NCBI GenBank assembly: GCA_011525785.1
Contig: WYBT01000063.1
Coordinates: forward strand, 62,001-126,000
Source of the DNA: Planctomycetaceae bacterium
GTDB taxonomy: Bacteria; Planctomycetota; UBA1135; GCA-002686595
Length of the DNA stretch: 64,000 bases
Reading direction: 5' to 3'
Shown here: in pieces, positions 19,198-28,774 of the stretch
How positions within the stretch are numbered: position 1 is the stretch's first letter
How the letters are laid out: the number at the start of each line of letters is the position of its first letter
Made by a program: the position numbers and the translations under genes
Notes under the pieces: generated by a model
What the model was told of the DNA's origin: nothing
What the model saw: the letters and a program-made list of their open reading frames with translations, nothing else
The model's database searches: none

Positions 19198-19351
19198 GCG
19201 AGTGCGCGCTGCGTGCTCTTCAAGGCTACGACGGCGCAACGAGCCCGGCGGGCGTGTGCGCACAGGCCGGGGCTGCTGCGGCGCGCGAGAGGGAAAGTTC
19301 TGCGCACCAGCGCGCTTGGTAGGGCTGCGCGAGCGTGCCAGAATCCGCGCG

Positions 19352-20263
19352 ATGGCCCAGCGAACGGTGGTCGTGAAGGTCCCCGCGTCGCGCGGGCGGG
19401 AGCTCGAGCGCAGGCTCGTCGAGCGGCGTTTCGAGATGCGTTCGGCGCCCTACGCGCTGTACTGGGCGCGCGGCGAGGGCGTCGTGGTGACGCACTACGA
19501 GTCGGGCAAGTTCGTGGTCCAGGGCGAGTCGCCCGAGCTGTTCCTCGAGCAATTTCTCGGCCTTGTCAGCGAGGGCGCGGCTCCCACGCAGCCGCCAGCA
19601 CCAACCCGCGGCTCGGCCGCGTCGCCCGCCGGCGCTTTGGTCACGACCATCGGCGGCGACGAGTCGGGCAAAGGCGACTACTTCGGCCCCCTGGTGGTCG
19701 CTGCGGTCAAGCTCACACCCGAGCTGTCGAGCAAGCTCGCCAACGGCGAAGTGCGCGACTGCAAGTTGATGAACGACGAGAGCGTGCTGCGCGTGGGCGC
19801 CGCCTTGCGCGCCAACGTGCCGCACGCGATCGCGCGCCTCGATCCGCCCGAATACAACGCCGAGCACGCGCGCGTGAAGAACTTGAACCCGATGCTCGCG
19901 GCGCTGCACGCGCGCGCGGTGCGCGAACTGGCCGAGCCCGGCGTGCGCGTGGTGATCGATCAGTTCGCGAACGAGAGCCTGCTGCGCAAAGCGCTCGCGG
20001 GCGTCGACATCCAGCTCGAGCAGCGCCACCGCGCCGAGGAAGAGCTGGCCGTCGCCGCCGCCAGCGTGATCGCGCGCGAGCAGTTCCTGGCGGCGCTGCA
20101 CGAGCTGTCCGAGCGCTTCGCGGTCGACCTCGCCAAAGGCGCCGGCCGCCCGGTCGACGTGGCCGCACGGCGCTTCGTGACGCTGCACGGCGCCGACGCG
20201 CTGGGCCAGGTCGCCAAACTGCACTTCAAGAACACGCTCAAGCTCGGATTGGCGGAGCGATGA
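19352..20263 (+). CDS. rnhC: Ribonuclease HIII
   Basis: A 303-residue protein starting at the ATG of MAQRTVVVKV. The N-terminal ~75 residues fit the TBP-like substrate-binding domain typical of RNase HIII. The catalytic domain has GGDESGKGDYFGPLVVAAV (Asp103, Glu104), the RDCKLMNDE block and VVIDQFANE for the remaining acidic ligands. It also has EELAVAAASVIAREQFL, as in type 2 RNases H. It degrades the RNA strand of RNA-DNA hybrids. Its stop overlaps the dapF start (ATGA), making it the first gene of a four-gene operon (rnhC-dapF-small protein-M48 protease). Confidence 0.93.
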   Translation: MAQRTVVVKVPASRGRELERRLVERRFEMRSAPYALYWARGEGVVVTHYESGKFVVQGESPELFLEQFLGLVSEGAAPTQPPAPTRGSAASPAGALVTTIGGDESGKGDYFGPLVVAAVKLTPELSSKLANGEVRDCKLMNDESVLRVGAALRANVPHAIARLDPPEYNAEHARVKNLNPMLAALHARAVRELAEPGVRVVIDQFANESLLRKALAGVDIQLEQRHRAEEELAVAAASVIAREQFLAALHELSERFAVDLAKGAGRPVDVAARRFVTLHGADALGQVAKLHFKNTLKLGLAER

Positions 20264-21096
20264 ATCCGGCGCGCGTCGCAATCATGACCGGCGCCGGCAA
20301 CGCCTTCGCGGTGCTCGATGCGCGCGAGGCGCCGCCGGTCGAGCACTGGGCGGAGTTCGCGCGACGCCTGTGCGAGGCGCCGCCCGCCGCGAGCCCGCTG
20401 CGCAAGCTCGACGGCGTGCTGTTCGTCGCGCCGTCCGAGGATCGCCGGAGCTGCTCGATGGTGGTCCACAACGCCGATGGATCGCGTCCGCAGACCTGCG
20501 GCAACGGCATTCGCTGCGTGGCGCACTTCGCACGCGAGCGCGGACTGGTCGACAGCGACGTGCTGCGCGTTCGCACCGACGCCGGCGCGTGCGCGGTCGA
20601 GCTCCTGCGCGAGCGCGGCGGGATCACCGGCGCGCGCGTCGACATGGGCCCGCCCCGCGCGCTCGAGCGCGACCTCGAGCTGCGCGGCGACTTCGGCCGC
20701 GTGCAGGCCACGTGCGTCGACATGGGCAATCCGCACTGCGTGCTGCTGGTCGACGATGAACGCAGCGCTCCGCTGAACACGCTCGGGCCCGCGCTCGAGC
20801 ACCACGCGCACTTTCCCGGCCGCACGAACGTCGAGTTCGTCGCACAGCGCGGCGGGCGCTGGCATCTGCGCGTGTGGGAGCGCGGCGTGGGCGAGACGGC
20901 GGCCTGCGGCAGCGGCGCGTGCGCGACGGCGGTGGCCTTGCTCGCCGCGGGACGCGCGCGTTCGCCGCTCGAACTCGCGTTGCCGGGCGGCGTGCTGCGC
21001 GTGGAGTGGGACGGCGCGGGCGCGGTGTGGCTCACCGGCCCCAGCGAACAGCTGGCCACGCTGGCGCTCGAACTCGCGGAGGCGACGCAGGCATGA
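20260..21096 (+). CDS. dapF: Diaminopimelate epimerase
   Basis: A 278-residue protein, the usual family length, starting at the ATG overlapping the rnhC stop. Both catalytic cysteines are in their conserved contexts: Cys80 in QTCGNGIRC and Cys216 in AACGSGACAT, with GNPHC (about 156-160) also present. The N-terminal block reads GAGNAFAVLD; many homologues have GNDF at this site, so the Asp is an Ala here. The enzyme converts LL- to meso-diaminopimelate for lysine and peptidoglycan synthesis. It is cytoplasmic. A 4-bp overlap links it to the next gene. Confidence 0.93.
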   Translation: MNPARVAIMTGAGNAFAVLDAREAPPVEHWAEFARRLCEAPPAASPLRKLDGVLFVAPSEDRRSCSMVVHNADGSRPQTCGNGIRCVAHFARERGLVDSDVLRVRTDAGACAVELLRERGGITGARVDMGPPRALERDLELRGDFGRVQATCVDMGNPHCVLLVDDERSAPLNTLGPALEHHAHFPGRTNVEFVAQRGGRWHLRVWERGVGETAACGSGACATAVALLAAGRARSPLELALPGGVLRVEWDGAGAVWLTGPSEQLATLALELAEATQA

Positions 21097-21368
21097 TCAC
21101 GACGAAGGTGGAGCATCGGCTCGGATTCGAAGGCGCGCGGCAGCGGCTGCTGGCGTTGTTCGAGCGCAAGCAGATCCAGTGCGCCTGGGAGAGCGACGGG
21201 CGCGTGGGCGTGGTCGAGAAGACTCTGCCGCTGGTCGGCGTGGCCCGCGCGCGCGTGACCGTGCGCGAGGACGCGGTCGAGGTCGAGCTCTTGCAGGCGC
21301 CGGCCTTTCCTTCGCCCGCGACGATCCAGCGCACCATCGTCGACGAGCTCTCCCGCCTGCTGGCCTGA
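21093..21368 (+). CDS. Small protein resembling polyhydroxyalkanoate-granule-associated family
   Basis: A 91-residue protein; the ATG overlaps the dapF stop (ATGA). The pattern HRLGFEGARQRLLALFE near the N-terminus, a central alternating beta stretch (GVARARVTVREDAVEVELL) and a closing helix TIVDELSRLLA match the layout of the small PHA-system (PF09650-type) proteins. These start with a H-x-LG-x-x-x-A motif and end in an amphipathic helix. The match is by eye and distant. No membrane segment or cysteine motif is seen. It is clearly translated within the operon. Confidence 0.6.
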   Translation: MITTKVEHRLGFEGARQRLLALFERKQIQCAWESDGRVGVVEKTLPLVGVARARVTVREDAVEVELLQAPAFPSPATIQRTIVDELSRLLA

Positions 21369-21387
21369 AGCGGAACGCGCGTTCGCC

Positions 21388-23028
21388 GTGGCCTACCTGG
21401 CGCAGATCGTGGCCGCCGCAGCGGTGCTCCTGGTCTACGACCTCGAACTGCGGCTGTCGGCGAGCTCGCCCACGGGCGTCGTCGCGCTGCTCTTCGTTCC
21501 GTACCTCTTGACCGCGATCGCGCGCCGGCTCGTCTTGCGCGGCGCCTTTCGCGCGGCGGGCGCGCTGCACACGCTGCTGGCGTGGTGGGGGCCGGTCGCG
21601 TTCCTGGTCGCGACCTGCGGACTGGGTTGGCCCGCGCTCGTGCAGGACTGGACCGGCGTCCGCAACGTGATGAGCGGCTGGCCCGACGGCGCCTTCGCGC
21701 TGACGCTCGCGCCTTTCGTGGCCTACGCGTTGGTCGCCATCGACGCCACGGCGCGCGTCGACGAGGTGCGCGGGGCCGAGATCGCGCGCTCGCGCAGCTT
21801 CCAGGTGCGGCTGTTCCTCGCGGCGCTGACGCCGTTCGCGCTGTTCCTCGGCATCACCTGGCTGGTCGGGTTGAGTGCGCGCGCGCGCGCCAACGTCGAG
21901 CACGTCGCGCTGTGGAGCGCGGCTCTCACGCTCTCGCTGGGCGGACTCGCGGTGCTCACGCTGCCCGCGCTGCTGCGCCGGACGTGGGACACCGTCGCAC
22001 TGCCGCCGGGCCGCGCGCGCCAGGCGCTCGAGGACTTCGCTCGCCACACCGGCTTTCGCTTCCGCGAGCTGCTCGTGTGGCGCACCGGACATCAAATGGC
22101 CAACGCGGCCGTGGTCGGAGTCGGCGCCGGGCAGCGCGTGGTGGTGTTCTCCGACTTGCTGCTGGCGCAGTTGCCGCTGCGCGAGCTGGTGGCCGTGATG
22201 GCGCACGAGGTCGGCCACGCGGCGCGCCATCACGTGCTCACCTTCATCGCCTGGTCCGCGGCGCTGTTCCTGGGCCTGGAGCTCGCGCTGCGGCTTTCGC
22301 CCGAACCGAGCGAGCTGGTGCTCGCGCTCGCGGCGCTCGGCGCGGTGGCGCTGTGGTGGCTGGGTTTCGGCTGGCTTTCGCGGCGTTCGGAGCTCGAGGC
22401 CGACCTGTACGCGATGGAGACCACCGGCGACGTGCAGGCCATGGTCAGCGCGCTCGAGATCGTCGGCGGGCCGCACGCGCGCTCGAAGGACTCGTGGCGG
22501 CACTTCAGCACCGCGCGCCGGATCGAGTTCCTGCAGCGCGCGGCGCAGGACGAGCGCGTGGGGCGGCGCCTGACGCGCCAGATGCGCTGGTGGTCGCGGA
22601 TCGGGGTCGCAGCGGCGTTGCTGGTCGCGCTCGGCCAGGGCTACACGCTGCTCGACGGCTTCGCGGACGAGCGCGTGCGTGTCGAACTCGCGCTGGGCGA
22701 CTACGAGCGCGCGGACGAGCTGGCCACGAGCGACGAACGTGTGCTCGACGGAACGCGCCGCCTGGCGCAGATCGGCCTGATGCTCGAGCCGCAGCAGCGC
22801 GAGCCGGCAGAGCTTGAACGCGCCGCGCGGCTCGCGCTCGAACGCGGCGACCCGCGGCGCTGCGCCGAACTGCTCGAGCTGCTGGCGCTGCGCGGTGAGC
22901 CACGCGCGGACGAGCTGCTCGCGGCGCTCGAATCGTCGCGCCTGGAAGACGCGCTCGCGGAGCTGCGCGAAAGCGATCCGCAGTGGGCGAGCGCGCTCGA
23001 GTCCGCGCTCAGAACTGGAAGTAGATGA
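21388..23028 (+). CDS. M48-family integral membrane zinc metalloprotease
   Basis: A 546-residue protein from a GTG 19 bp after the preceding stop. The N-terminal half has about five to six hydrophobic segments (residues 1-20, 30-47, 60-80, 103-120, 142-163, 175-195). The zinc motif MAHEVGHAARHH (HExxH at 273-277) is followed by a hydrophobic pair of helices. The third ligand is probably Glu in RRSELEADLYAMETTG. A family-typical C-terminal region is present. The remaining C-terminus (about 430-546) is soluble, helical and Glu/Arg/Ala-rich. Likely roles are membrane protein quality control or CAAX-type processing. Its 3' end overlaps the convergent MBOAT gene by 20 bp. Confidence 0.88.
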   Translation: MAYLAQIVAAAAVLLVYDLELRLSASSPTGVVALLFVPYLLTAIARRLVLRGAFRAAGALHTLLAWWGPVAFLVATCGLGWPALVQDWTGVRNVMSGWPDGAFALTLAPFVAYALVAIDATARVDEVRGAEIARSRSFQVRLFLAALTPFALFLGITWLVGLSARARANVEHVALWSAALTLSLGGLAVLTLPALLRRTWDTVALPPGRARQALEDFARHTGFRFRELLVWRTGHQMANAAVVGVGAGQRVVVFSDLLLAQLPLRELVAVMAHEVGHAARHHVLTFIAWSAALFLGLELALRLSPEPSELVLALAALGAVALWWLGFGWLSRRSELEADLYAMETTGDVQAMVSALEIVGGPHARSKDSWRHFSTARRIEFLQRAAQDERVGRRLTRQMRWWSRIGVAAALLVALGQGYTLLDGFADERVRVELALGDYERADELATSDERVLDGTRRLAQIGLMLEPQQREPAELERAARLALERGDPRRCAELLELLALRGEPRADELLAALESSRLEDALAELRESDPQWASALESALRTGSR

Positions 23029-24388
23029 AGGGCTGAACGGCCCCGTTGGAGAAGGCGAAGGCCAGCGCGAAGGCCGCGCCGTAGAGGGTTGCGTAGGCGT
23101 GGAGCGAGCGCTGTTCGAGCCAGCGCCCGACCGCGCGCGTCGCGCCCAGCGCGTGGGCGGCGGCCAGTGCGGCGAAGGTCGCGAGCGGTGCGAGCCCCCA
23201 GGACTGCTCGCCGGGGCTCTCGAAGGCGACGAACGAGCGCACGCTCGTCCACGCGCTCTCGAGGGTCGTCGCGCGGAAGAAGATCCACGCCAGGCACACC
23301 CACCAGAACGTGAGCGCCATCCCGAGCGCGGCGGGCAAGCGCTTGCCCGCGTCTTCCCACAGGCGATGGACCACGAGCGCGAGCCCGTGCAGTCCGCCCC
23401 AGATCACGAAGTTCCAGCCCGCGCCGTGCCACAGGCCGCCGAGCAGCATGGTCAGCATCAAGTTGCGCCGCGCGCGCCATTGCGAGCCGCGGCTGCCGCC
23501 CAGCGGGATGTAGAGGTAGTCGCGCAGCCAGCTCGAGAGCGAGATGTGCCAGCGCCGCCAGAAGTCGCGGATGCTCGCGGCGAAGTAGGGGAAGTCGAAG
23601 TTGACGCGCAGCTCGTAGCCGAGCAGGCCCGCGACGGCGATGGCCATGTCGGAGTAGCCCGAGAAGTCGCAGTAGATCTGCACCGCGTAGAACAGCGTCG
23701 CGGTCCACGCGCCCAGCGCGCTGTGCAGCGCGGGATCGGCGAAGTACGGGTCGACGAGCTGCACGACGTTGTCGCTGACGCAGGCCTTCTTGACGAAGCC
23801 CACGAGGAACAGCGTGAGGCACGCGCGCACCTTGACGTTGCGCCACAGGCGCGCGGAGTCGAGCTGCGGCAGGAAGTCGACCGCGCGCACGATCGGGCCG
23901 GCGACGAGCTGCGGGAAGAAGCTCACGAACAGCGCGAAGTCGTCCAGGCGCTTCACCGGCGCGAGTTCGCGGCGGTAGACGTCGATCGTGTAGCTGAGCG
24001 TCTGGAAGGTGTAGAAGCTGATGCCGACGGGCAGGATCAGTCCGAGCGTGCTGGCGCTGGCTTCGAAACCCAGCCAGCGCGAAAAGGCCACGCCCGACTC
24101 GATGAAGAAGTCGAGGTACTTGAACAGCGCCAGCGAGCCCAGGTTGCCCACCAGGCTCACCATCAGCCACGCGCGGCGCTGCGGCGAGTGCGGCAGGCGC
24201 AGCGCCACGACGTAGTCGAGCAACGTCGAACCGGCGATCAGGCCCAGGAAGCGCCAGTCCCACGCGCCGTAGAAGAAGTAGCTGCACACGAGCAGCCAGC
24301 GCTTGCGGGCGTCGTTCGAACGCAGCGCCCAGTGCACGCCGAAGGCCAGCGCGAAAAAGGCGAAGAAGCGCAGCTCGCTGAAGATCAC
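23009..24388 (-). CDS. MBOAT-family O-acyltransferase (AlgI-like)
   Basis: A 459-residue polytopic membrane protein. The start is the GTG overlapping the stop of the upstream SGNH gene (GTGA). Diagnostic motifs are FSYFFYGAWDW-like SYFFYGAWDWR, FPQLVAGPIVRA, YAVQIYCDFSGYSDMAIA, FWRRWHISLSSWLRDYLYIPLGGSRG and LGGLWHGAGWNFVIWG, the last containing the catalytic His. These proteins move acyl groups across the membrane onto cell-surface polysaccharide or peptidoglycan. Paired with the adjacent SGNH-type protein it resembles the AlgI/AlgJ arrangement. The C-terminus is antisense to the last 20 bp of the M48 gene. Confidence 0.93.
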   Translation of the reverse strand: MIFSELRFFAFFALAFGVHWALRSNDARKRWLLVCSYFFYGAWDWRFLGLIAGSTLLDYVVALRLPHSPQRRAWLMVSLVGNLGSLALFKYLDFFIESGVAFSRWLGFEASASTLGLILPVGISFYTFQTLSYTIDVYRRELAPVKRLDDFALFVSFFPQLVAGPIVRAVDFLPQLDSARLWRNVKVRACLTLFLVGFVKKACVSDNVVQLVDPYFADPALHSALGAWTATLFYAVQIYCDFSGYSDMAIAVAGLLGYELRVNFDFPYFAASIRDFWRRWHISLSSWLRDYLYIPLGGSRGSQWRARRNLMLTMLLGGLWHGAGWNFVIWGGLHGLALVVHRLWEDAGKRLPAALGMALTFWWVCLAWIFFRATTLESAWTSVRSFVAFESPGEQSWGLAPLATFAALAAAHALGATRAVGRWLEQRSLHAYATLYGAAFALAFAFSNGAVQPFIYFQF

Positions 24389-25449
24389 CGGCGCGCGTCC
24401 TCGCCGCTGGCGAGCCAGTCGCCGAAGTCCTTCGCGAGCGCGCGCGTGAAGTGCTCGGCGCCGGCGTCGTTCAGGTGCAGCGAGTCGAAGCGCTTCTCGT
24501 GCGCGAACAACTCGGGGTGGCGCTCGGGCTCGTCGTAGCGCAGCAGTGCGCCGATGGCGCCGGACTCGGCCGCCTGCACCAGATCCCACTGCCGCGTGAG
24601 CGCCGGCTGGATCACGTACAGGGGCGTCGCGCCCAGCTCGCGCACGCGCCGTTCGAAGCGTTGCAGCAGCTCGACGAACTGCGGCTGCGCGTCGCGCTCA
24701 GGACGCGGCTGCGCGCGGTAGTTGGCGACCATGCGCTCGTACTCGTCGCGGCTGCGCTCGAAGCGGCGTCGGCGGTTGCGCAGCGTCTGCTGATCGTCGT
24801 ACAGCGCCGTGTGGCCGTCGGCGCGCTCGCCGAGCGTCTCGGCGACCAGTTGCGCGTCGGCGCGGCGGCCCAGGGCGATGTTCACCCAACGCGCCGTCCG
24901 CCCGACGTTCAGCGCGTTCAGCGCGAAGGCCTCAACGTGGTCGAGCAGCACCGGGAGCTTGTCCTCGCGCTCGCCCGACAGCAGTGCTCGAACGACTTGC
25001 CGGGTCGTGTCGGGGTCATGCCACAGGATGCCCGCTTGCGCGAGGGCGTTGCGCGTGTCGTGGACGAGCTCGAAGTCCTCCGGGTCGATCAGCACGTACT
25101 CCAGCCCCCGCGGCCGGAGTTCGGCGATGCGCTCGAGCACGTAGAGCATCTCCGGCAGCCGCGCGCCGGCCACGCCGAAGTTGAACGAGCGCACGCTCAC
25201 ACCGCGCTGGGCGAGCTCGCTGTCGAACAGGTGCGGCACGAAACCGCGCACGGTGCGGCTCGAGCCCAGGAACACGAGGCTGAACTCGTCCTTGCGCTGC
25301 TCGAAGGCGTCGAGCTTGACGTCCATGCGCTCGAGCCCCGAACCGTGCGGCGCGCTCCGGCGCACGAGCAGCGCTACGGCGACGAAAGCGGCGGCGCACG
25401 AGAGCCAGGCCGTCGCGACGGCGCCGAGGCGGGCGCGGGGCTCGCTCAT
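24385..25449 (-). CDS. Membrane-anchored SGNH-like partner of the MBOAT acyltransferase
   Basis: A 354-residue protein. The ATG at 25449 starts MSEPRARLGAV and gives a signal anchor (AWLSCAAAFVAVALLV). SGNH-like features are FLGSSRTVRGF (Ser in block I, about residue 62), FNFGVAGARLPEML, and a C-terminal SLHLNDAGAEHF. The last keeps a His in the block V position, with Asp earlier (RFDSLHLN). It is coupled by GTGA overlap to the MBOAT gene. The likely job is transfer of an acetyl or acyl group delivered by the MBOAT protein onto an extracellular glycan, as for AlgJ/AlgX. The actual polymer is unknown; no polysaccharide synthase is nearby. Confidence 0.78.
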   Translation of the reverse strand: MSEPRARLGAVATAWLSCAAAFVAVALLVRRSAPHGSGLERMDVKLDAFEQRKDEFSLVFLGSSRTVRGFVPHLFDSELAQRGVSVRSFNFGVAGARLPEMLYVLERIAELRPRGLEYVLIDPEDFELVHDTRNALAQAGILWHDPDTTRQVVRALLSGEREDKLPVLLDHVEAFALNALNVGRTARWVNIALGRRADAQLVAETLGERADGHTALYDDQQTLRNRRRRFERSRDEYERMVANYRAQPRPERDAQPQFVELLQRFERRVRELGATPLYVIQPALTRQWDLVQAAESGAIGALLRYDEPERHPELFAHEKRFDSLHLNDAGAEHFTRALAKDFGDWLASGEDARR

Positions 25450-25463
25450 CGCTCGCAGCGCGG

Positions 25464-25946
25464 CTAGTAGCCCAGCCCGTTCTTGCGCAGGTGGATCGCC
25501 GGCTCGCCCTCGCGCCGCTGCGCGCCGGCGCTGACCTCGCCGAACACGATCACGTGGTCGCCGCCTTCGAACTCGCCGCGCAGCTCGCACTCGACCCAGG
25601 CCAGGGCTTCGCTGGGCAGCGGCATCCCGCCCGGGCCGTGCTCGAGCGCCAGGCCGTCGAAGGGGCCGGCGCCGGGCTCGTACTTGCGGAAAAAGCGGCC
25701 CATCACGCTCTCGCTCGACTTGTCCAGGATCGAAACCGCGAAGCGCCGGCTGGCGCGCAGCGCGGCCAGCGGACCGCGCGACTTGCCGACCGCGACCGAC
25801 ACCAGCGGCGGCTCGATCCCCACCTGCATCACGAACGAACCGACGAAGCCCACCGGGCGGCCGCCGTCGAGCGTGGTGACGATGTACAGGCCGGTGGGCA
25901 GGCGTCCGAGGGCTTGTCCGATGGGTGTGGCAGGTGCGGCGGGCAT
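25464..25946 (-). CDS. Flavin reductase-like FMN-binding protein
   Basis: A 160-residue protein of the FMN-binding split-barrel type. Family marks are the opening ALGRLPTGLYIVTTLDGGRP, the block VGSFVMQVGIEPPLVSVAVGKS, the RRFAVSILDKSSESVMGRF strand-loop and AWVECELRGEFEGGDHVIVFGEV. It would reduce or bind FMN using NAD(P)H, often serving as partner of flavin monooxygenases; no such partner is nearby. It is cytoplasmic. It ends 14 bp before the start of the SGNH-like gene on the same strand and is divergent from gyrA (219-bp gap). Confidence 0.88.
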   Translation of the reverse strand: MPAAPATPIGQALGRLPTGLYIVTTLDGGRPVGFVGSFVMQVGIEPPLVSVAVGKSRGPLAALRASRRFAVSILDKSSESVMGRFFRKYEPGAGPFDGLALEHGPGGMPLPSEALAWVECELRGEFEGGDHVIVFGEVSAGAQRREGEPAIHLRKNGLGY

Positions 25947-26165
25947 GGTGGTGGGGTTGAGGCGTTGCCCGTCAGCATAGAGCGAACACGCGGGCGGGGT
26001 CGCCGGAGGCGCTGTTCCACACCTCGTCCGGGGCGCCTCCGAGCGCGGCGCGCGTTCGCTTCCGCGGACACCACGCCGCGGTGGATCGAAGGCGCGGAAA
26101 ACGCGACAATCTCAAGGCTGTGAAAACCCCGGGAAGTCCGGGATTTCGCGCTGACTCAAGCCTCG

Positions 26166-28766
26166 ATGACGACCACGGAACAGACTCCCACCCCCGCGCC
26201 CCAAGGCGGCATCGAGCCGCGTTTGATCGAGCGCGAGATGCGCGAGTCGTACCTCACGTACGCGCTCTCGGTCATCCACTCGCGCGCGCTGCCGGATGTG
26301 CGCGACGGCCTCAAGCCCTCGCAGCGGCGCATCCTGGTCGCGATGAACGACCTGAACCTGACGCCGCGCGCCAAGTACAGAAAGTGCGCCAAGATCGCCG
26401 GCGATACGTCGGGCAACTACCACCCGCACGGCGAGTCGGTGATCTACCCGACGCTGGTGCGCCTCGCGCAGCCGTTTGCAACGCGCTACACGCTGATCGA
26501 CGGCCAGGGCAACTTCGGCAACATCGACGGCGAGCCGCCGGCGGCCATGCGCTACACCGAGGCGCGCATGACCGGCGTGGCGGTCGAGCTGATGGCCGAC
26601 CTCGACAAGGAGACGGTCGACCACATCGCCAACTACGACGAGACGCGCACCGAGCCCACGGTGCTGCCCAGCCGCTTCCCCAACCTGCTCTGCAACGGTT
26701 CGGACGGCATCGCGGTCGGCATGGCGACCAGCCTGCTGCCGCACAACCTGCGCGAGATCGTGGCCGCGCTGCGCGCCGTGCTCGACGACCCGAACGTGTC
26801 GACCATGGAGTTGTGCGGGCTGGTCAAAGGCCCCGACTTCCCGACCGGCGGGATCATCATGGGTCGGCGCGGGATCCTGCAGGCCTATGCGACCGGCCGT
26901 GGCATCGTGCGCGTGCGCGGCAAGCACCACATCGAGGAGAACAAAGGCCGCACCTCGATCGTGTTCACGGAGATCCCCTTCCAGGTCCGCAAGGAATCGA
27001 TCTTCGAGAAGCTCAAAGAGGTCATCAACGAAGAGCGCATCACCGGCATCCACGACATCCAGGACTACTCCGACCGCGAGGGGATCCGGCTGTCGATCGA
27101 CCTCAAGAAGGGCGAGGACCCGCAGGTCATCCTCAACCAGCTCTTCCAGTACACGCCGCTGCAGTCGACGCAGTCGATCATCAACCTGGTGATCGACCGC
27201 GGGCAGCCGCGCACGCTCTCGCTGCGCGGATTGCTCGACGCCTACATCGCGCACCGCAAGGAAGTCATCCGGCGCCGGACGCAGTTCCTGCTCGGCAAGG
27301 CCGAAGAGCGCAAGCACATCGTCGAAGGCCTGCGCATCGCCGTCGACAACATCGACGAGGTGATCCGCATCATCCGCGCCAGCCAGACGCCGGAAGAGGC
27401 CAAGCAAGGCCTGCAGAGCGCGTTCGCGCTCTCCCCGCGCCAATCGCAGGCGATCGTCGACATGCGCCTGGGCCGCTTGACCGGACTGGAGCGCGAGAAG
27501 CTCGAAGCGGAGTTCAACGAGCTGGTGGCCGAGATCGCCGACCTCAAGGACATCCTCTCGCGCGAGTCGCGCGTGGTCGCGATCATCAAGACCGACCTCG
27601 AGGAGCTCGACAAGAGCTACGGCGACGATCGGCGCACGGTGATCTCCGACGAGGAGGTCGACGGCAGCTTCGACATCGAAGAGCTGATCACCGAAGAGAT
27701 GATGGTGGTCACGTACTCGCGCGACGGCTACGTCAAGCGCACGCCGCTCGACGTCTACCGCACGCAGGCGCGCGGCGGCCGCGGGATCATCGGCTCGGAG
27801 ACCAAGGAAGGCGACGTCGTCGAATCGATGTTCGTCGCGGGCACGCACGATTACGTGCTGTGCTTCTCGAACCACGGCCAGGTGTACTGGCTCAAGGTCT
27901 ACAACCTGCCCGAAGCGTCGCGCACCAGCGCCGGCCGCGCGATCTCGAACCTGTTCGAGCTCGGCGCGGGCGAGCGCATCACGAACATCCTGCGCGTGCC
28001 GGAGTTCGACGCCGAGCGCTTCGTGTTCTTCGCCACCAAGCGCGGCACGATCAAGAAGACGCCGCTCGAGGCCTACTCGCGGCCCAAGAAGGGCGGCATT
28101 CGCGCGATCCTGCTCGAGGAGGGCGACGAGGTCGTCGGCGTGGGCCTGTGCAAGGCGGGCGACACGATCGTGCTCGCCAGCGCCGAGGGCCAGGCGATCC
28201 GCTTCGACGAGAGCGAGGCGCGCTCGATGGGCCGCACCAGCTACGGCGTGCGCGGCATCCGCCTGCTCGGCGAGGACCGCGTGGTCGACATGATCGTCGC
28301 CGTGCCCGACACGTTCCTGCTCACGGCGTGCGAGAAGGGCTTCGGCAAGCGCACGCCGATCGAGGACTATCCGATCAAGGGCCGCGGTGGTCAGGGCGTG
28401 ATCAACATCCAGGCCGAGGAACGCAACGGCCCGGTGATCGGCATGGTCAGCTGCCGCGAGGATGACGAGGTCATGCTCATCACGCAGTCCGGCATGATCG
28501 TGCGCTCTTCGGTCGCCGAGATGCGCCCGATGGGCCGCAACACGCAGGGCGTGCGTCTGGTGAACCTCAAGGACGGCGACAAGCTCGTCGGCGTCGAGCT
28601 CGTCAGCGCCGAAGACCTCACGCAGTACGCCGCGACGACGCGCACGCGCAAACCGCAGGCGGCGCCGGCCGAAGGCGCGAGTGAGCTGCTCGACGAAGCG
28701 CCCGAGGAGGGTGTCGACGAGAGCGCCGACGAGAACGACGCCAACCCGCCCCGCGACGAGGAGTGA
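26166..28766 (+). CDS. gyrA: DNA gyrase subunit A
   Basis: An 866-residue protein of normal GyrA length. The breakage-reunion domain starts with [19 protein letters not shown] and contains the catalytic Tyr130 in [10 protein letters not shown]. The quinolone-resistance region reads [16 protein letters not shown]. The Ser equivalent of E. coli Ser83 is kept (Ser91), and the Asp87 equivalent is Pro95. The C-terminal beta-pinwheel has the GyrA-box version [10 protein letters not shown] (about residue 535) and repeated blades such as [16 protein letters not shown]-type segments. An acidic tail closes the protein. It acts with GyrB, which is not in the window, to introduce negative supercoils. Confidence 0.97.
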   Translation: MTTTEQTPTPAPQGGIEPRLIEREMRESYLTYALSVIHSRALPDVRDGLKPSQRRILVAMNDLNLTPRAKYRKCAKIAGDTSGNYHPHGESVIYPTLVRLAQPFATRYTLIDGQGNFGNIDGEPPAAMRYTEARMTGVAVELMADLDKETVDHIANYDETRTEPTVLPSRFPNLLCNGSDGIAVGMATSLLPHNLREIVAALRAVLDDPNVSTMELCGLVKGPDFPTGGIIMGRRGILQAYATGRGIVRVRGKHHIEENKGRTSIVFTEIPFQVRKESIFEKLKEVINEERITGIHDIQDYSDREGIRLSIDLKKGEDPQVILNQLFQYTPLQSTQSIINLVIDRGQPRTLSLRGLLDAYIAHRKEVIRRRTQFLLGKAEERKHIVEGLRIAVDNIDEVIRIIRASQTPEEAKQGLQSAFALSPRQSQAIVDMRLGRLTGLEREKLEAEFNELVAEIADLKDILSRESRVVAIIKTDLEELDKSYGDDRRTVISDEEVDGSFDIEELITEEMMVVTYSRDGYVKRTPLDVYRTQARGGRGIIGSETKEGDVVESMFVAGTHDYVLCFSNHGQVYWLKVYNLPEASRTSAGRAISNLFELGAGERITNILRVPEFDAERFVFFATKRGTIKKTPLEAYSRPKKGGIRAILLEEGDEVVGVGLCKAGDTIVLASAEGQAIRFDESEARSMGRTSYGVRGIRLLGEDRVVDMIVAVPDTFLLTACEKGFGKRTPIEDYPIKGRGGQGVINIQAEERNGPVIGMVSCREDDEVMLITQSGMIVRSSVAEMRPMGRNTQGVRLVNLKDGDKLVGVELVSAEDLTQYAATTRTRKPQAAPAEGASELLDEAPEEGVDESADENDANPPRDEE

Positions 28767-28774
28767 TCGAACCC

